From: Rhynchopus sp. YZ270_cl-10
Taxonomy: Eukaryota > Euglenozoa > Diplonemea > Diplonemida > Diplonemidae
Length of the DNA stretch: 64,000 bases
Direction of reading: 5' to 3'
NCBI GenBank assembly: GCA_964035575.1
Contig: OZ037849.1
Span: 992,001-1,056,000 of the forward strand
Under the pieces are notes generated by a model that was not told the DNA's origin, ran no database searches, and saw only the letters and a list, made by a program, of their open reading frames with translations. Within the stretch, counting starts at the first letter, position 1, and each line of letters begins with the position of its first letter. The position numbers and the translations under genes were made by a program. Shown here piece after piece: positions 48,201 through 58,688 of this stretch.

Positions 48201-48809
48201 AGTAGTGTGAAAAACCCATTCCTCGGGTGGGTTATTTTTCACAACACAAAACTCAAGTTTTTAAAACCAAATTTGAAAGAATCGAATTTCCCCGTTTTTT
48301 TTCCCCCTCAATTCCTCACCCCAGACACACACCCCCACCGAGCTAACCCGCACTTCCCATCACAGTTGGAAGTGGGGGTGGGTTGGGTGGGAATACGGTG
48401 TGGTCAGATTGACGGTTTGCCACTAAAAAAAAAAACTTTAATTTTTTTTTGTGTGTGTCACAAGCTGCGTCTGAAGAACCAAAATAAAAACTTATTGCCC
48501 TGTGGAGAACTCAGGGGAGGGGAGAGAGCGGGGTGGGGAGGGAGTTGTGGGGAGGCAATGATATTTTTTTTTTTTTTTTGTGGGAGTTCAAATTTCAAAA
48601 AGTAAAAAAAAAAAAAAGAGTTCACATTGCCTCCTTCCTCCCCTCCCCCTTCGCCTTCTCCCCTCCCCCTCCTACTTGGCTCGCTCGTCGCTTCTCCTTT
48701 TACAGGAGGGCACATCCCCACCTTCGGTAAAACAGTACAACTTTACTCGTTTGATCTCAAATGATTGTGGTACACCCGGGTGGTTGGTATTTCCCCTATC
48801 CCTGATCCC

Positions 48810-48847
<38 letters not shown>

Positions 48848-48980
48848 TTCCCATGCCCCCTTTTAGATGAACAGTGTCTATCCTCTCAAAATCCACTGTT
48901 TATTGTTTGTTTTTCGTGTTTTTTTATATAGTTTTTTGTGGAAGGCAACTCTTTTGTTTTCTATTTTGTGTTTTTTTTTT
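45236..48980. other. intergenic DNA, no gene recognised
   Basis: Homopolymer-rich. R1b (45612-45684) and R1 (45686-45723) lie side by side; R5 at 46847-46880 (GTGCACGAGAGGTACATTCG then TCTTACAAC) and, weaker, near 47512; R2 fragment at 47099-47130. Frames seen here are short and skewed to F/K runs. Confidence 0.5.
45612..45684 (+). repeat. dispersed repeat R1b
   Basis: Complete copy; variants AGATAGCAC and GCAGACTACAATACCCC. Directly followed by a diverged R1a copy (45686-45723). Confidence 0.8.
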
Positions 48981-49205
48981 GTGGATACACTGCCGCGAGA
49001 GGGCTTTGTATTTTAAGTTTCAAACTGCAAAAAATAAAAAAATGTGACGACGAGAGGTACATTCGTCTTGCAAGGTTGTATTTCCGCCGATGAACGGTGA
49101 GGCGTTTGCACTTTCAACTTCTCTATATTTTCGTTTCTTTATTCTAAGTGTGTTATTTTTTTTTCTTTTTTCAAAGGTGACTTTGGAAGGTTAAGGTTTA
49201 TCTCT
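48981..49205 (+). repeat. cluster R4, R5, R3 (3' part), R2 in one run
   Basis: R4 48981-49020 (GATACACTGCCGCGAGAGGG), R5 49042-49077 (CGACGAGAGGTACATTCGTC), R3 49083-49126 (CCGATGAACGGTGAGGCG), R2 49173-49205 (AAAGGTGACTTTGGAAGG). Another R5-like piece is near 49240, and an R1 follows at 49525-49580. All in the same orientation. Confidence 0.7.
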
Positions 49206-49604
49206 GAGCAACTTATGTCTCTCGATTGACAGAATATTGTGTACGAGGAAGGTACATAGAATCTCTCAATATCCCTTTCACTTTATGTTCAAAGCAGAAA
49301 CGAGAAAAAGAAAAAGAAAAAAACACACAAAAAAGTATCAAAATACTTCATTTTTAAATACCCAACACGCCAATAATTTATTATTATTATAAAAGTGAGC
49401 TTTTCTCTAACCCTTGGCCACAGAACCCCCCCCAAAAAAAAAAATGTTTTTTTTTTTGTTTTGTTTTTTTCTGGATAGCGAAAAAAATACTGTTCGCTAT
49501 GCAGGTTATACCTATCAAAATAAATAGTGGAGCGCGCGCCCTCACTGCTGACACTATACTACAACAGAGTTTTCAAAAAGAAAAATAAAAAAAGAAGGAA
49601 AAAT

Positions 49605-49870
49605 AAAATAATCTCCAAGTCCTGGGCTGGAGTTAAAGGTCTGGGAATGCTACCCTGCTGAAGGCAGGCACAATACATGTGTGGAGGGACCTCGTAGGTA
49701 GTCGGGAACCCTCCCGGAGCTAGTACAATCCTGACTTCAATCTTGAGTCAATCTTAAGTCCACACCCACAGACGCTTTGGCATGCGTCTGTGGGTGTGAG
49801 GACAGCCTTGACTGCTATTTTCTGTCTTAGCATGCAGTCGCCTTCACGGCACGTAGCTACCTGAGTACAA
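49605..49870. other. G+C-balanced island with a perfect 15-bp hairpin; possible structured RNA
   Basis: About 260 bases without a good ORF but unlike the surrounding A/T-rich DNA. CACACCCACAGACGC (49761-49775) pairs perfectly with GCGTCTGTGGGTGTG (49784-49798) across the loop TTTGGCAT. A second possible stem pairs GGAGGG (49684-49689) with CCCTCC (49710-49715). No box motifs of a known RNA class are recognised. An ncRNA gene or an undated insertion are both possible. Confidence 0.35.
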
Positions 49871-50624
49871 AAAAAAGGGAAAAGAATAAATAAAATAAAA
49901 TAAAATAAACCTAGCGAGGCGAGAAAACAAAAATATTTATCTCATTTTGTGGCTGTGCAGTGCATCTGTCTGTTCCCTTTTGGTTCCCTTTTTCGGCGTT
50001 TCCTTACCCCCCCCCTCTTGCCTATTTTTGTTTTTGTTGTTGTGAGGCTGTAAATTACAATCGTTCTTTTTCGCCCTCGACTTCAAGGGGACTACTATTT
50101 TCCCTCATCCTCTTCTTCGCCGTCAGAAAACCAAAAAAAAACCCAAAAAAAACTTCATGCAAACCCCCATTCCCCCCTCCCCTCTCCCTCTCCCCTCTCC
50201 CTCTCCCCTCTCCCTCTCCCCCTCCCTCCCCCATAATTTGATGGGGCTACCGGGGGGGTATTTGTTTTCCCTTCTCTCATTTAATCACTGAAGGCGTGTT
50301 CACGTTTGTAGCACAGTTTTTTTTTTTTTAAATAAAAGTCTGAGACATGTGAATGCTTCTCTGTTCCCCCCAGCCATTTCTTACGGTACGGAACGGACAC
50401 CCACATCCTACCCTTTGCATGAACTCGAAGGAGACGCGGCCATTTAGCACGTTTCATTTCGTTTTACTCTTTCTTGCGGGTACTTCTTTAGCACCCTCTG
50501 TACCTTCTTTTCATGAGAAAAAGAATGTATATGATGCAACTTTCTTGCGTTTTGTCGAACTGAGGTCCACGCTCTGCTGCCCGTAACTATCATGTCAAAA
50601 CCATTGGCAGGCAACGTTTAGGCT
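49871..50624. other. intergenic DNA, no gene recognised
   Basis: Contains a CCCTCTCC-type pyrimidine repeat (50172-50225) and, near 50390-50450, a GACACCCACATCCTACCCTT/GCATGA... stretch partly resembling one near 47140. No coding support. Confidence 0.45.
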
Positions 50625-50647
50625 GGGGGGGGGGGGGGGGGGGGGGA

Positions 50648-51631
50648 TAGGGGGAGGCAAAAAGCCGTTTTTGAGTGAAATTTTTTGAGTTATGATACCA
50701 CAGAGGCTCCAAACACGAAATCTCTGGCGAATATGGATTTTTTGGGGCTCAGGAGGGTGGTTTACCTGGTCACAGGCCTCCAAATGCGCCCAGAAACATG
50801 AAAAATATGAAAAATTGACTGGTTTTTCGGGGTTTTCGCACTTCGGGAAAGACGATTTTTTGACCTAAAAATGAGATTTTGGCCCCGAACAGAGCGTCTA
50901 GAGTGTGAAAAACAGATGTATTTGAAAAGGTTCGATACTTTCGGGGTGATTTTGGGTATTTGCACACTATCTGATGTCCGTTTTTTGATATTTTTTCAAA
51001 AAAAGGGTGAAAAAACGCTGTCCGGGTGCTTGCAATAGCCGTGACTGTTGCAAAAGTGAATTTTTCTGTGTTTTTTGGGGTCATTTCTGGGGATACAGAG
51101 AGAGTTTTGGGTCTGAAATTCGGTGAAAATGTGGTAGGAGGTTGGTAAATGGGGGTGCTCTGGGTGGTCAGACCCCCTAGCAGCGGTCAGAAAGTGGCCC
51201 AACGGGTTTGAGGAATGGTGTGAGCGCGGTAAACGGGACGAAAACGGGACGATTTTTTGACCTAAAAATGAGGTTTTGGCCCCGAACAGAGCGTCTAAAG
51301 TGTGAAAAACAGATGTATTTGGAAAGATTCGATACTTTTGGGGTGATTTTGGGTATTTGCACACTATCTGATGTCCGTTTTTTGATATTTTTTTCAAAAA
51401 AAGAGTGAAAAAACGCTGTTTTCCCAAAAGTGCGAAAAGTGCGAAAACCCCGAAAAACCAGTCAATTTTTCATATTTTTCATGTTTCTGGGCGCATTTGG
51501 AGGCCTGTGACCAGGTAAACCACCCTCCTGAGCCCCAAAAAATCCATATTCGCCAGAGATTTTGTGTTTCGAGCCTCTGTGATATCGTAACTCAAAAAAT
51601 TTCACTAAAACAGGCTTTTTGCCCCCCCCTA
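50648..51631. mobile_element. 984-bp inverted-repeat element in a G-tract
   Basis: Outer arms of about 190 bases (TAGGGGG-AGGCAAAAAGCC at the left; inverted, TAGGGGGGGGCAAAAAGCC at the right) are bounded by TA. A run of 22 G precedes it. Inside the arms is a 168-base direct repeat (50854-51021 and 51251-51419, starting GATTTTTTGACCTAAAAATG) around a unique 230-base core. The ends resemble those of the 1.18-kb palindrome (TAGG-GGGGGCAAAA-CC), so they are one family. No coding capacity recognised. Confidence 0.75.
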
Positions 51632-52750
51632 GGCATAGGTGCCCGGCGAGTTAAAAACAACTCGGCAACTCGCCCAAATTCGCCCAACAACTCGCCCATT
51701 TTTTTTGGGCGAGTTGTTTTTTTTTGGCATTTTTTATACACAGGTACACAGGTACACAGGTACACAGGTACACAGGTACACAGGTACACAGGTACACAGG
51801 TACACAGGTACACAGGTACACAGGTACACAGGTACACAGGTACACAGGTACACAGGTACACAGGTACACAGGTACACAGGTACACAGGTACACAGGTACA
51901 CAGGTACACAGGTACACAGGTACACAGGTACACAGGTACACAGGTACACAGGTACACAGGTACACAGGTACACAGGTACACAGGTACACAGGTACACAGG
52001 TACACAGGTACACAGGTACACAGGTACACAGGTACACAGGTACACAGGTACACAGGTACACAGGTACACAGGTGCACAGGTGCACCACATCACATTTTAT
52101 CTTGTGCATCTCAGCTTGAACGACTCTTTGCCGCTTCACAGCTGGTCTGTGAATGTGCGCTTTGGGTGGTTTTGTATGCTTTGTATCCCAAGGGAAGTCG
52201 TCGCCCAAAGCATTTTGACTGAACGTGCGAACGTTGTGAACCTGGAATCGATAGCAGACAGGAAAAGAGGATGAGCAGGCGGCGCCTGCCCGACCTGTGT
52301 GAAGTGAATCAGTGATTGCCTGACAGATGTCTGGGGAACCGTGTGTTCTGTGTGGGTAGCCATGTACGGAGAAAATCCCATTCCCCCCAGCAATTACCAA
52401 AAACCGTGAGTGTGCACGGTGACCCATGGACCACCACGACCTAGTTACCACCTATGACTAGTCATATGACAAGGTGCATGTAATGAGTGGCGTTTGGCCT
52501 TAGCCCTGGTTGTTTTTCTTGAGATCATGTGTTGTACCAACGTTACATGTGTGTAACCTTACAACGTCCCCTCCCATCCCTGTATGTTTTTGCCTGTAAA
52601 AATGGGCGAGTTGTGGCCGAGTTGTGGGCGAGTTGTGCCGAGTATAGGGCGAGTTGTGGCCGAGTTGTGCGAGTTTTGGGCGAGTTGTTTGGTAAAATCG
52701 TGGAGTTCGGACAACTCGCCCAAAAACGACTCGGCCGGCACCTATGCCTA
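51630..52750. mobile_element. 1.12-kb TIR element carrying the ACACAGGT array
   Basis: Ends TAGGCATAGGTGCC-GGC and its inverse complement, bounded by TA on both sides; it shares its left TA with the preceding element and is followed by a run of 10 G. The sub-terminal regions are built of GGCGAGTTGT/ACAACTCGCC units (51644-51720, 52605-52730). Between them lie the octamer array and about 500 bases of balanced sequence (52085-52590) that I do not recognise. Confidence 0.7.
51738..52082. repeat. (ACACAGGT)n tandem array, about 43 units
   Basis: Perfect octamers except for the last two units, which begin GC. It is open in all six frames (for example TGTQVHRY and CVPVYLCT), so ORFs crossing it are artefacts. 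It does not match known telomere repeats. High uniformity suggests recent expansion. Confidence 0.95.
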
Positions 52751-52760
52751 GGGGGGGGGG

Positions 52761-54743
52761 ACAAAAATAGGTTGCGTTTCCTGAGCGGTTGTGTGAACGA
52801 ACGCCCTCCATTCACTTCCGGGTACGGATCACTCATCATTGTGCTTCAACCTCTTTATTGGTACCCAGAACCGATTTGGTTAACAGCCTGGTTGCACACT
52901 AGAGACACATTTTTTTAAAAAAAAAAACGCATCTGCCTATGAATGGTGAGGCGTTTTGCTCAACTTCCCTTTATTTTATGCAACAATCGTGAGCTTTCCC
53001 TCGGTGTTTTATGTATTTTAGCTTTTTTTTTGTGAATCTAAGCATATTGAAAAGAGACGAGCTTAGAGTCATACTTACCAATTTTACAATCGTATACGCT
53101 CCGCGAAAAAAAAAAAAAACCAGTAGGTCTGGTTATTATTCCTTTCCCTCCATTCCTTCCCACCCCCTTTCTTCAAAAGCTTCAGACATTTCTCCCAGTA
53201 TCACTACCAGCATTATTATCTTGCTTTTGAAGTCATACAATCTAACGTCAAAAAATTGTATTCAACTTCATTGCGTAGTCGATGAAAAAGAAAGGGGTGT
53301 CTGACCATATCAGCATCTTAACATTTAAATCTTGAAAGATGATATGCGTGAAAGGCATATTTCATCTTTCGAGTTTTTTTTTTAGGCGAAAAAGAAAATT
53401 AAAAAGAAAGTTTTTTGGTGAATTTTGAGAGCAAACAAAAAAACAATACTTCCTAGCCCTTCTTATTACATTTGAGGACAAATGGCCCAGACTCTCTCTT
53501 GGGTTGTTGCTGTATGTAGAGCAACTAATACAAACCATAGTTTTTTTCAAAAAGAAAAAGAAAAAGAAAAGAAACAAAAAAATACACAAATATATGCAAT
53601 GCAACGATGCCGAGTTACCTCGCTAATGCTGGCTTCTGGCGTGGCTGAGGCGTACTCAGGAATTCTTATGTTTAAATACGCCTAAAATTAAGCAGGTTTA
53701 CCTGAAGCGTACTTAAAACGTAAGTAATCCCAAGTATCCCTCAGATCCGAGCCTCAGATACATTTTCTAGCCAAGCCATTTTCCAGGTGTACTCGCCTCA
53801 AAGCATTTGTTCTGTGTATCCTAACCCTTTCAAAAAACAGGCGATTTTTGAGTACGCTCAAAAAATAGCCCACCATATTTGGTGAAAATGATTCGGATCC
53901 AATATTTCTGCACATATTTCTGACCTTTTCTTCAATTTTGTTTGCATTTTTCAACTTCTCTTTGGCAACATCTATTTATATTTTCTTTTTCTATTTCTCC
54001 CTTTTTTTATATACCAAGAACTGACAAGAGGAAATAGAATCGACGGAAGGTGCCTGCAAGTTGTTTTTTTTTTGTCATATCCTGAAGTCTGATTCTATTT
54101 CTTTTGGTATTATCCCCTTCCACAGTTCCTGCCAGTTTACAGCTTGACATCCTCCAGCATTGCATGTGCTATCTCATGATGCACATGAACTTTTTTGCCC
54201 CCTATTCTTGTAGGGATTTTGTAGTTTCCACAATGACTATGATTGACTGTTTTGGGATTGATTTAAAAAAAAAAAAATATCAAAGGGTACTGGGTTGGAC
54301 CTGGGGTGAGAAAGCGTTCACTATGTAACGTCTCCCCCAGTTTTTTTTTGTGACAACTGCCTTGCAAAGGTTGTAGGGGAGGAAATGAAAACATATCTGA
54401 GTTGTGCCCGAATTTTTTTGGTGTGAGCGATGTAAACACGACACAACTTATCCACAGAAAAGTTTTTGATTTTGTCCCTACACACTCCACAAAAATCCGG
54501 TGCGATCAACGAAAAATTCTTTTTCTGATTTCGTTTCTTTTTTTATCAGACTAGCTTAAACTCAGATAACAGTTTTTATTTTTTCTTCTTTCCGTTTCGC
54601 GATTTATTTCCTCCCCGTTTTGAGAACCGCAACGAATCGACAGAGTGTGCACGTTAATGACCAAGCAGGAAGATTTTTGCTACAATGGTGACAGGGTAAT
54701 CAACTGGTGGGCAAAATTTTCTCTTGTTTGTTTTCTTTTTGCC
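52761..54743. other. intergenic DNA, no gene recognised
   Basis: R3 3' half at 52928-52976 and a diverged R2 at 53037-53080. 53600-53830 is more balanced, with GTACTC(A)GG-type words, but shows no clear inverted repeat or ORF. 54030-54500 likewise. Confidence 0.45.
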
Positions 54744-54840
54744 CACTGGGGGGTTCGATAATCTTTCGGAGAGGTCCAGTGTCCTGCGTCAACCGGTTTT
54801 GTCCCGGTGAGGACGTTCGCATTTTTCAAACTTCCGTTTA
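54744..54840 (+). repeat. dispersed repeat R3 with B box
   Basis: Longest R3 copy: CACTGGGGGGTTCGATAATC, CGGAGAGGTCCAGTGTCCTG, CGTCAACCGG, CGGTGAGGACGTTCGCA, ending CAAACTTCC. The 3' side of the B box is changed (AATC for AACC). Confidence 0.65.
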
Positions 54841-55032
54841 GCACGACTGTTCTTTTGATTTTTTTTTTTTGCCTTCAATTTCATTTTTTTTTAAATCTTA
54901 TCTCATCTCCCCACCCGGAACAGACATTCCACCTCCCCTCGACTTATTATTTTATTGCATTTTTGTATTCGCTTTCTTTTTTGTTTGCAGTTTTTTTTTT
55001 TTTTTTTGGAAAATATGTGGCTTGTTCTGGCT

Positions 55033-55085
55033 CAGTGCCCTGAATACGGTGAGGCGTTTTGCACTCTGAAATTTCAACTTCCTTG
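55033..55085 (+). repeat. dispersed repeat R3, 3' part
   Basis: GAATACGGTGAGGCGTTTTG then CACTC and AATTTCAACTTCC. Confidence 0.65.
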
Positions 55086-55392
55086 TTTTAAAAAACACAA
55101 AAAAAAAGGGGGGGCAAAACAAGAGCATAAAGCAAAAGAAACAAAACTTTCATAAAAATCCCATTAGAAACCCCTCTGCCGCATTTTTATTTTCAAAAAA
55201 AACTTCGCCTTTTTTTTTCCTTTTTTAAAATGACACTCTTAATCAAAAGATTTCCCTCGGTTGCGCCAGAAACCTAAAGGAACAGAAGAGGACATACGCC
55301 GAGCGGCGATTGTCAGAAGGATCCTGCAAAAGTAGGTAGCGCACCAATATATTATTTTTCTTTCTTTTTAAAAATCCCCCCTTTTTTTTGAT

Positions 55393-55425
<33 letters not shown>

Positions 55426-55518
55426 ATTGATGCATGCATGCCACTGTCGTCTACTCTCTCTTTTGTAGTAGGACAGCATGGTTGGGTGTCCACCCCGGTA
55501 CAGCCGGTCATGCACCAA
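55086..55518. other. intergenic DNA, nothing recognised
   Basis: A- and T-runs (a T-run of 35 at 55390-55424) and an AGAGCATAAAGCAAAAGAAA motif related to those near 34.4 and 40.5 kb. No gene. Confidence 0.45.
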
Positions 55519-55562
55519 AGGTACACTGTCACGAGAGGGCTTTGTATTTCAAGTCAACTTTT
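55519..55562 (+). repeat. dispersed repeat R4 (best copy)
   Basis: GGTACACTGTCACGAGAGGG then CTTTGTATTTCAAGTCAAC and a T-tract. Confidence 0.75.
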
Positions 55563-55939
55563 TTTCTTCTCCCACCCCACCCCACCCCCGCCAAATATTT
55601 TACTTAAAAAATGACAAACCCCCCCCCCCCCCCCCTCCTTTTTATTTTTTGGGCAACTGCGGCCTTTTGCTTCTCTTCTCGGCTAACACTGCCCTGGACG
55701 CGTCTACAATGAAGTACCAACTTGGAACTGTTACGAACAAGAGGAATCCAACTGGTTAATTAAACCCACAGCATGTCGCTTCATCACAGCGCGTTGGTGG
55801 CGAATTCTGTTCCAGGTATACTGATTTGCCCATGCTCTACTAAGTCTGCACGTCATCTGCAACGGCCTTTTGCCATTTGGTTTTTTTGATCTTTTTTTTT
55901 GACACATCACCACCCAGATACTTTATACAAAACACAAAA

Positions 55940-56018
55940 CTCCACTTCCCCTTCTTTCACTTCTACATTCTCTTTTCTCTCCCTTTTTTGCATTTTTCTT
56001 TTGTTTATTGCATATCAG
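55940..56018 (+). promoter_or_regulatory. pyrimidine tract and AG upstream of ZF3
   Basis: A C/T-rich run of about 70 bases ends in TTGCATATCAG, 18 bases before the ATG. The spacing is close to that of ZF2 (15 bases). Confidence 0.6.
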
Positions 56019-56036
56019 GACATCAGGGAGCAAGAG

Positions 56037-57719
56037 ATGACTCAGGGAAACTTCAGCTTCGCGGCACGTGACGTGCGGGGTGCGCCGAACACGATGGTGC
56101 TGACGGTGGACACACTGATGGACGGAGTTGTGGGTGCGGTGAGGGGCATGTCTCTGTCGTCTCCTTCTAGTCTGTCTTCTTCAGGTTCGCAGCTGTCGCC
56201 GTGTGGGTCGTCTGCAGCACCGACTCTCAAGGGGAAGAACGCGCCCTGCACACACAACTCATGGGACAACGTGCGTGTCATCAAGGGGCAGGTCACCCTG
56301 CGGTGCAGACTCTGCCAGCTGCAGTGGCGCACCCACGTCGATGCGGTGTGGCGCAAGCGGAAGTGTGGCTTCTTCAACACTGCGCAGGGGTGCTCTCTGG
56401 GGGCCCGTTGCACGAAGATCCACATGCACGCAAAGAAGCAGTCCCTTGAGGAGCGTGTCGAGCGTCATGGTGACGGTGTGCGGTCTACGGTGCCCGTGGA
56501 GAGCTTCAAGGAGGAGACCGTGGGAGTGCCGTCCGAGGAGGTGCCGGAGAGGGCGCCTGCGCGCAGTGCGCAGCCGGCACGCTCGGCAAAGCCGCAGACG
56601 CTGCCCACGAAGGTGAACTACTCCCGCCCCTGCGTGCACAACTCGTGGGACAACGTGCGTGTGAAGAAGGGCATGGTCACGCTGCGCTGCAGGGTGTGCC
56701 AGGAGCAGTGGAAGCGCAACGTCGCAGACGTGGAGAGGTGCACCGCCTTCCCAGACTGCCCGATGGGCGACGCATGCACCAAGGTGCATATGCATGTGTT
56801 CAAGATGTCGCTTGAGGAGCGCCAGCAGGAGCACCCCGACCTCGTGGCTGCAGTGCCCGCAGCCGTCGCTCCTGTTGTCGAGGCTGCGCGTGTGGAGGTC
56901 TTTTCGCGTGGCGTCCCACTCAACTGGCCCACAGCACCCCTCGTGGAAGGCGTGCAGGCCTGGTACGACAGCACCGCATGCTACTCAAACGTGGCGTCCT
57001 GGGCAGGCGCGACCCTCGTGCAGGGCACAAGCATGCCCATCCCATCTGGGCCGCTTGTCCTGAAGCTCACCTCTGTGGACCCCTCCCTCTGCGCTATGGT
57101 GCATGCGGTGCACTCAGGCGCCTTCTCGACGGCGCTTGAGATGCACGGGTGGGTGCGTGTGCAGACAGCACCGATGCCACGCATCGGTGCGCAGGAGGCT
57201 GTCATGCACAGCTTTGCCGTCAAGCCGTCGCTGCTGCCCAATGGCATGTTCAGCCTGCCGTCTGCCGAGGGCAATGTTATGTGCAGTGTGTTTGTCAGCT
57301 TCCAGCAGCCGCTGACCAAGCCGAAGAACGTGCCTGCAGCAGCAGCGGCCGCCCCGATGCCTGCCCCGAAGGTGCAGTACATCGAGCGTGAGGACATCTA
57401 CGGCAACGACCGTGGCATGGGTGGACGCAGCCCAAGCCACACATCTGCCGCAGGCACATCCGTCACTGGTATGTCAGCCTCGCAGACTCAGCTCTCGATC
57501 TCGGCCAGCGCAAGCGAATGCAGCACAGAGGACGACCACCACTCTGAGAGCGAGAAGACACCCACAGCCTCACGCGGCCGCTCCCACGCACGCGGGGGAC
57601 GCCAGTCGCCACGTGGCAGCACACCCGATGCACACTCCTCAGACGACGACTGCGACAGCGATCACGACGCCGCTGCCCAGCGCTCTTCATCCTGCCCTCC
57701 AGTCCTCTGCCACAAATAG
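56037..57719 (+). CDS. tandem zinc-ribbon/CCCH zinc-finger protein (ZF3)
   Basis: 560 aa from the ATG at 56037. The frame is open 46 codons further upstream but only from a TTG across the pyrimidine tract, and MTQG matches the ZF1 start. Module 1: C71, H73, C90, C93, then C110-x8-C119-x5-C125-x3-H129. Module 2: C199, H201, C218, C221, then C235-x5-C241-x5-C247-x3-H251. The linker between modules is Ala/Pro/Arg-rich. The shared unknown domain (about 284-424) and the SISASASECSTEDDHHSES tail are nearly identical in DNA to ZF2. The end is RSSSCPPVLCHK, so the last few residues of the conserved tag are changed. No cyclase gene lies nearby, unlike ZF1 and ZF2. Probably RNA-binding; specificity unknown. 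Confidence 0.9.
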   Translation: MTQGNFSFAARDVRGAPNTMVLTVDTLMDGVVGAVRGMSLSSPSSLSSSGSQLSPCGSSAAPTLKGKNAPCTHNSWDNVRVIKGQVTLRCRLCQLQWRTHVDAVWRKRKCGFFNTAQGCSLGARCTKIHMHAKKQSLEERVERHGDGVRSTVPVESFKEETVGVPSEEVPERAPARSAQPARSAKPQTLPTKVNYSRPCVHNSWDNVRVKKGMVTLRCRVCQEQWKRNVADVERCTAFPDCPMGDACTKVHMHVFKMSLEERQQEHPDLVAAVPAAVAPVVEAARVEVFSRGVPLNWPTAPLVEGVQAWYDSTACYSNVASWAGATLVQGTSMPIPSGPLVLKLTSVDPSLCAMVHAVHSGAFSTALEMHGWVRVQTAPMPRIGAQEAVMHSFAVKPSLLPNGMFSLPSAEGNVMCSVFVSFQQPLTKPKNVPAAAAAAPMPAPKVQYIEREDIYGNDRGMGGRSPSHTSAAGTSVTGMSASQTQLSISASASECSTEDDHHSESEKTPTASRGRSHARGGRQSPRGSTPDAHSSDDDCDSDHDAAAQRSSSCPPVLCHK

Positions 57720-58636
57720 AATAAAAAAGTGTGGCAAAGGTATAAAACGAAAGAGAGAGAAAAAAAAAATACTCGTCAAATGATTTATGTCTCAATTCCT
57801 GAAAACAAAAAAAAGGAAGTATTTTCATTTCTTTTTTTCTACATTTGGAACGCATCCGCTCGCAGAAAGCAAAAACAAAACAAAAACACAAACAAAAAAT
57901 ATCCTTTTGTTCTCCCTTTTCCCCAGCCTAAACTATCCCTGATATTTCCCTTTTCCACACAACAACATACCCCCTACCCAATTTGTTTATCAATTGATAC
58001 ACTTCCCATATTTTCCCTTCCCCATTTCTTCATTAAAATTCTCATATTTTGTCTTTTTATTTATTTATTTTTTGTCGGGTTTTATTGGTCTTTTGTTTTG
58101 TTCTTTCTGGGACAGATACCAAAGCCCTTGGGAACGTGCCGGCAGGTGACCGTTAATAACCCTATGTCTTTTCTCCTTTTTGTGAGCCGAGACAAAAACG
58201 GTTTTTGCAAAAAGAGACTGCTTAATTAATAAGTTTCTCTCTTCTTTTCGGTCCCTGCTGTGAGTTTCCCGATTGAAGAGGGTGGACGTAAGATTATTCC
58301 CAGAATATAAAGCAAAAACACAAAAGATAAAACTGACCTTTCTCCCCTCCTTCCCGTTCTCCCCTTCCCCCCTTTTTTTTTGGCACAAAAATATAGCAAC
58401 AAAAACAAAACCATCGGGTTTCTTCGAAAAAAAAAATGTAATTATTATTTTTTTTGACAACTTTTTTATATTGTCTCAACGCCCCGTTCTCTTCGCTCCA
58501 CCTTCCAGCTTGGTGACCAGTTGGACCCTGTCTTGTGTGGGCTTCATGTTTTTTTTCTTGTTGTGCTTTCATCCGGGGCTGGCATTGTACGTGGGTCAGT
58601 CATGAGGTGTTCGCACTATCATAACTTCACTTTTTT

Positions 58637-58688
58637 CCAAGGTGACCAAGCACGAGAGGCTTAGGATCATCTTATAAACTTTTCTTTT
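58637..58688 (+). repeat. dispersed repeat R2
   Basis: One difference (GACCAAGC) from the reference over the 45-base core, although 58 kb away. Confidence 0.85.

Noticed and set aside
51738-52082. CRISPR-like array
   Set aside because: Contiguous 8-base units without spacers, in eukaryotic DNA; no cas genes.
51497-52451. ORFs of 119-266 codons with VHRYTGTQ or CTCVPVYL repeats
   Set aside because: An octamer without stops stays open in all six frames; no sign of a gene around it.
55899-56036. N-terminal hydrophobic extension of ZF3 resembling a signal peptide
   Set aside because: It is the translated pyrimidine tract before the AG and starts only at a TTG; ZF1 begins with the same MTQG.
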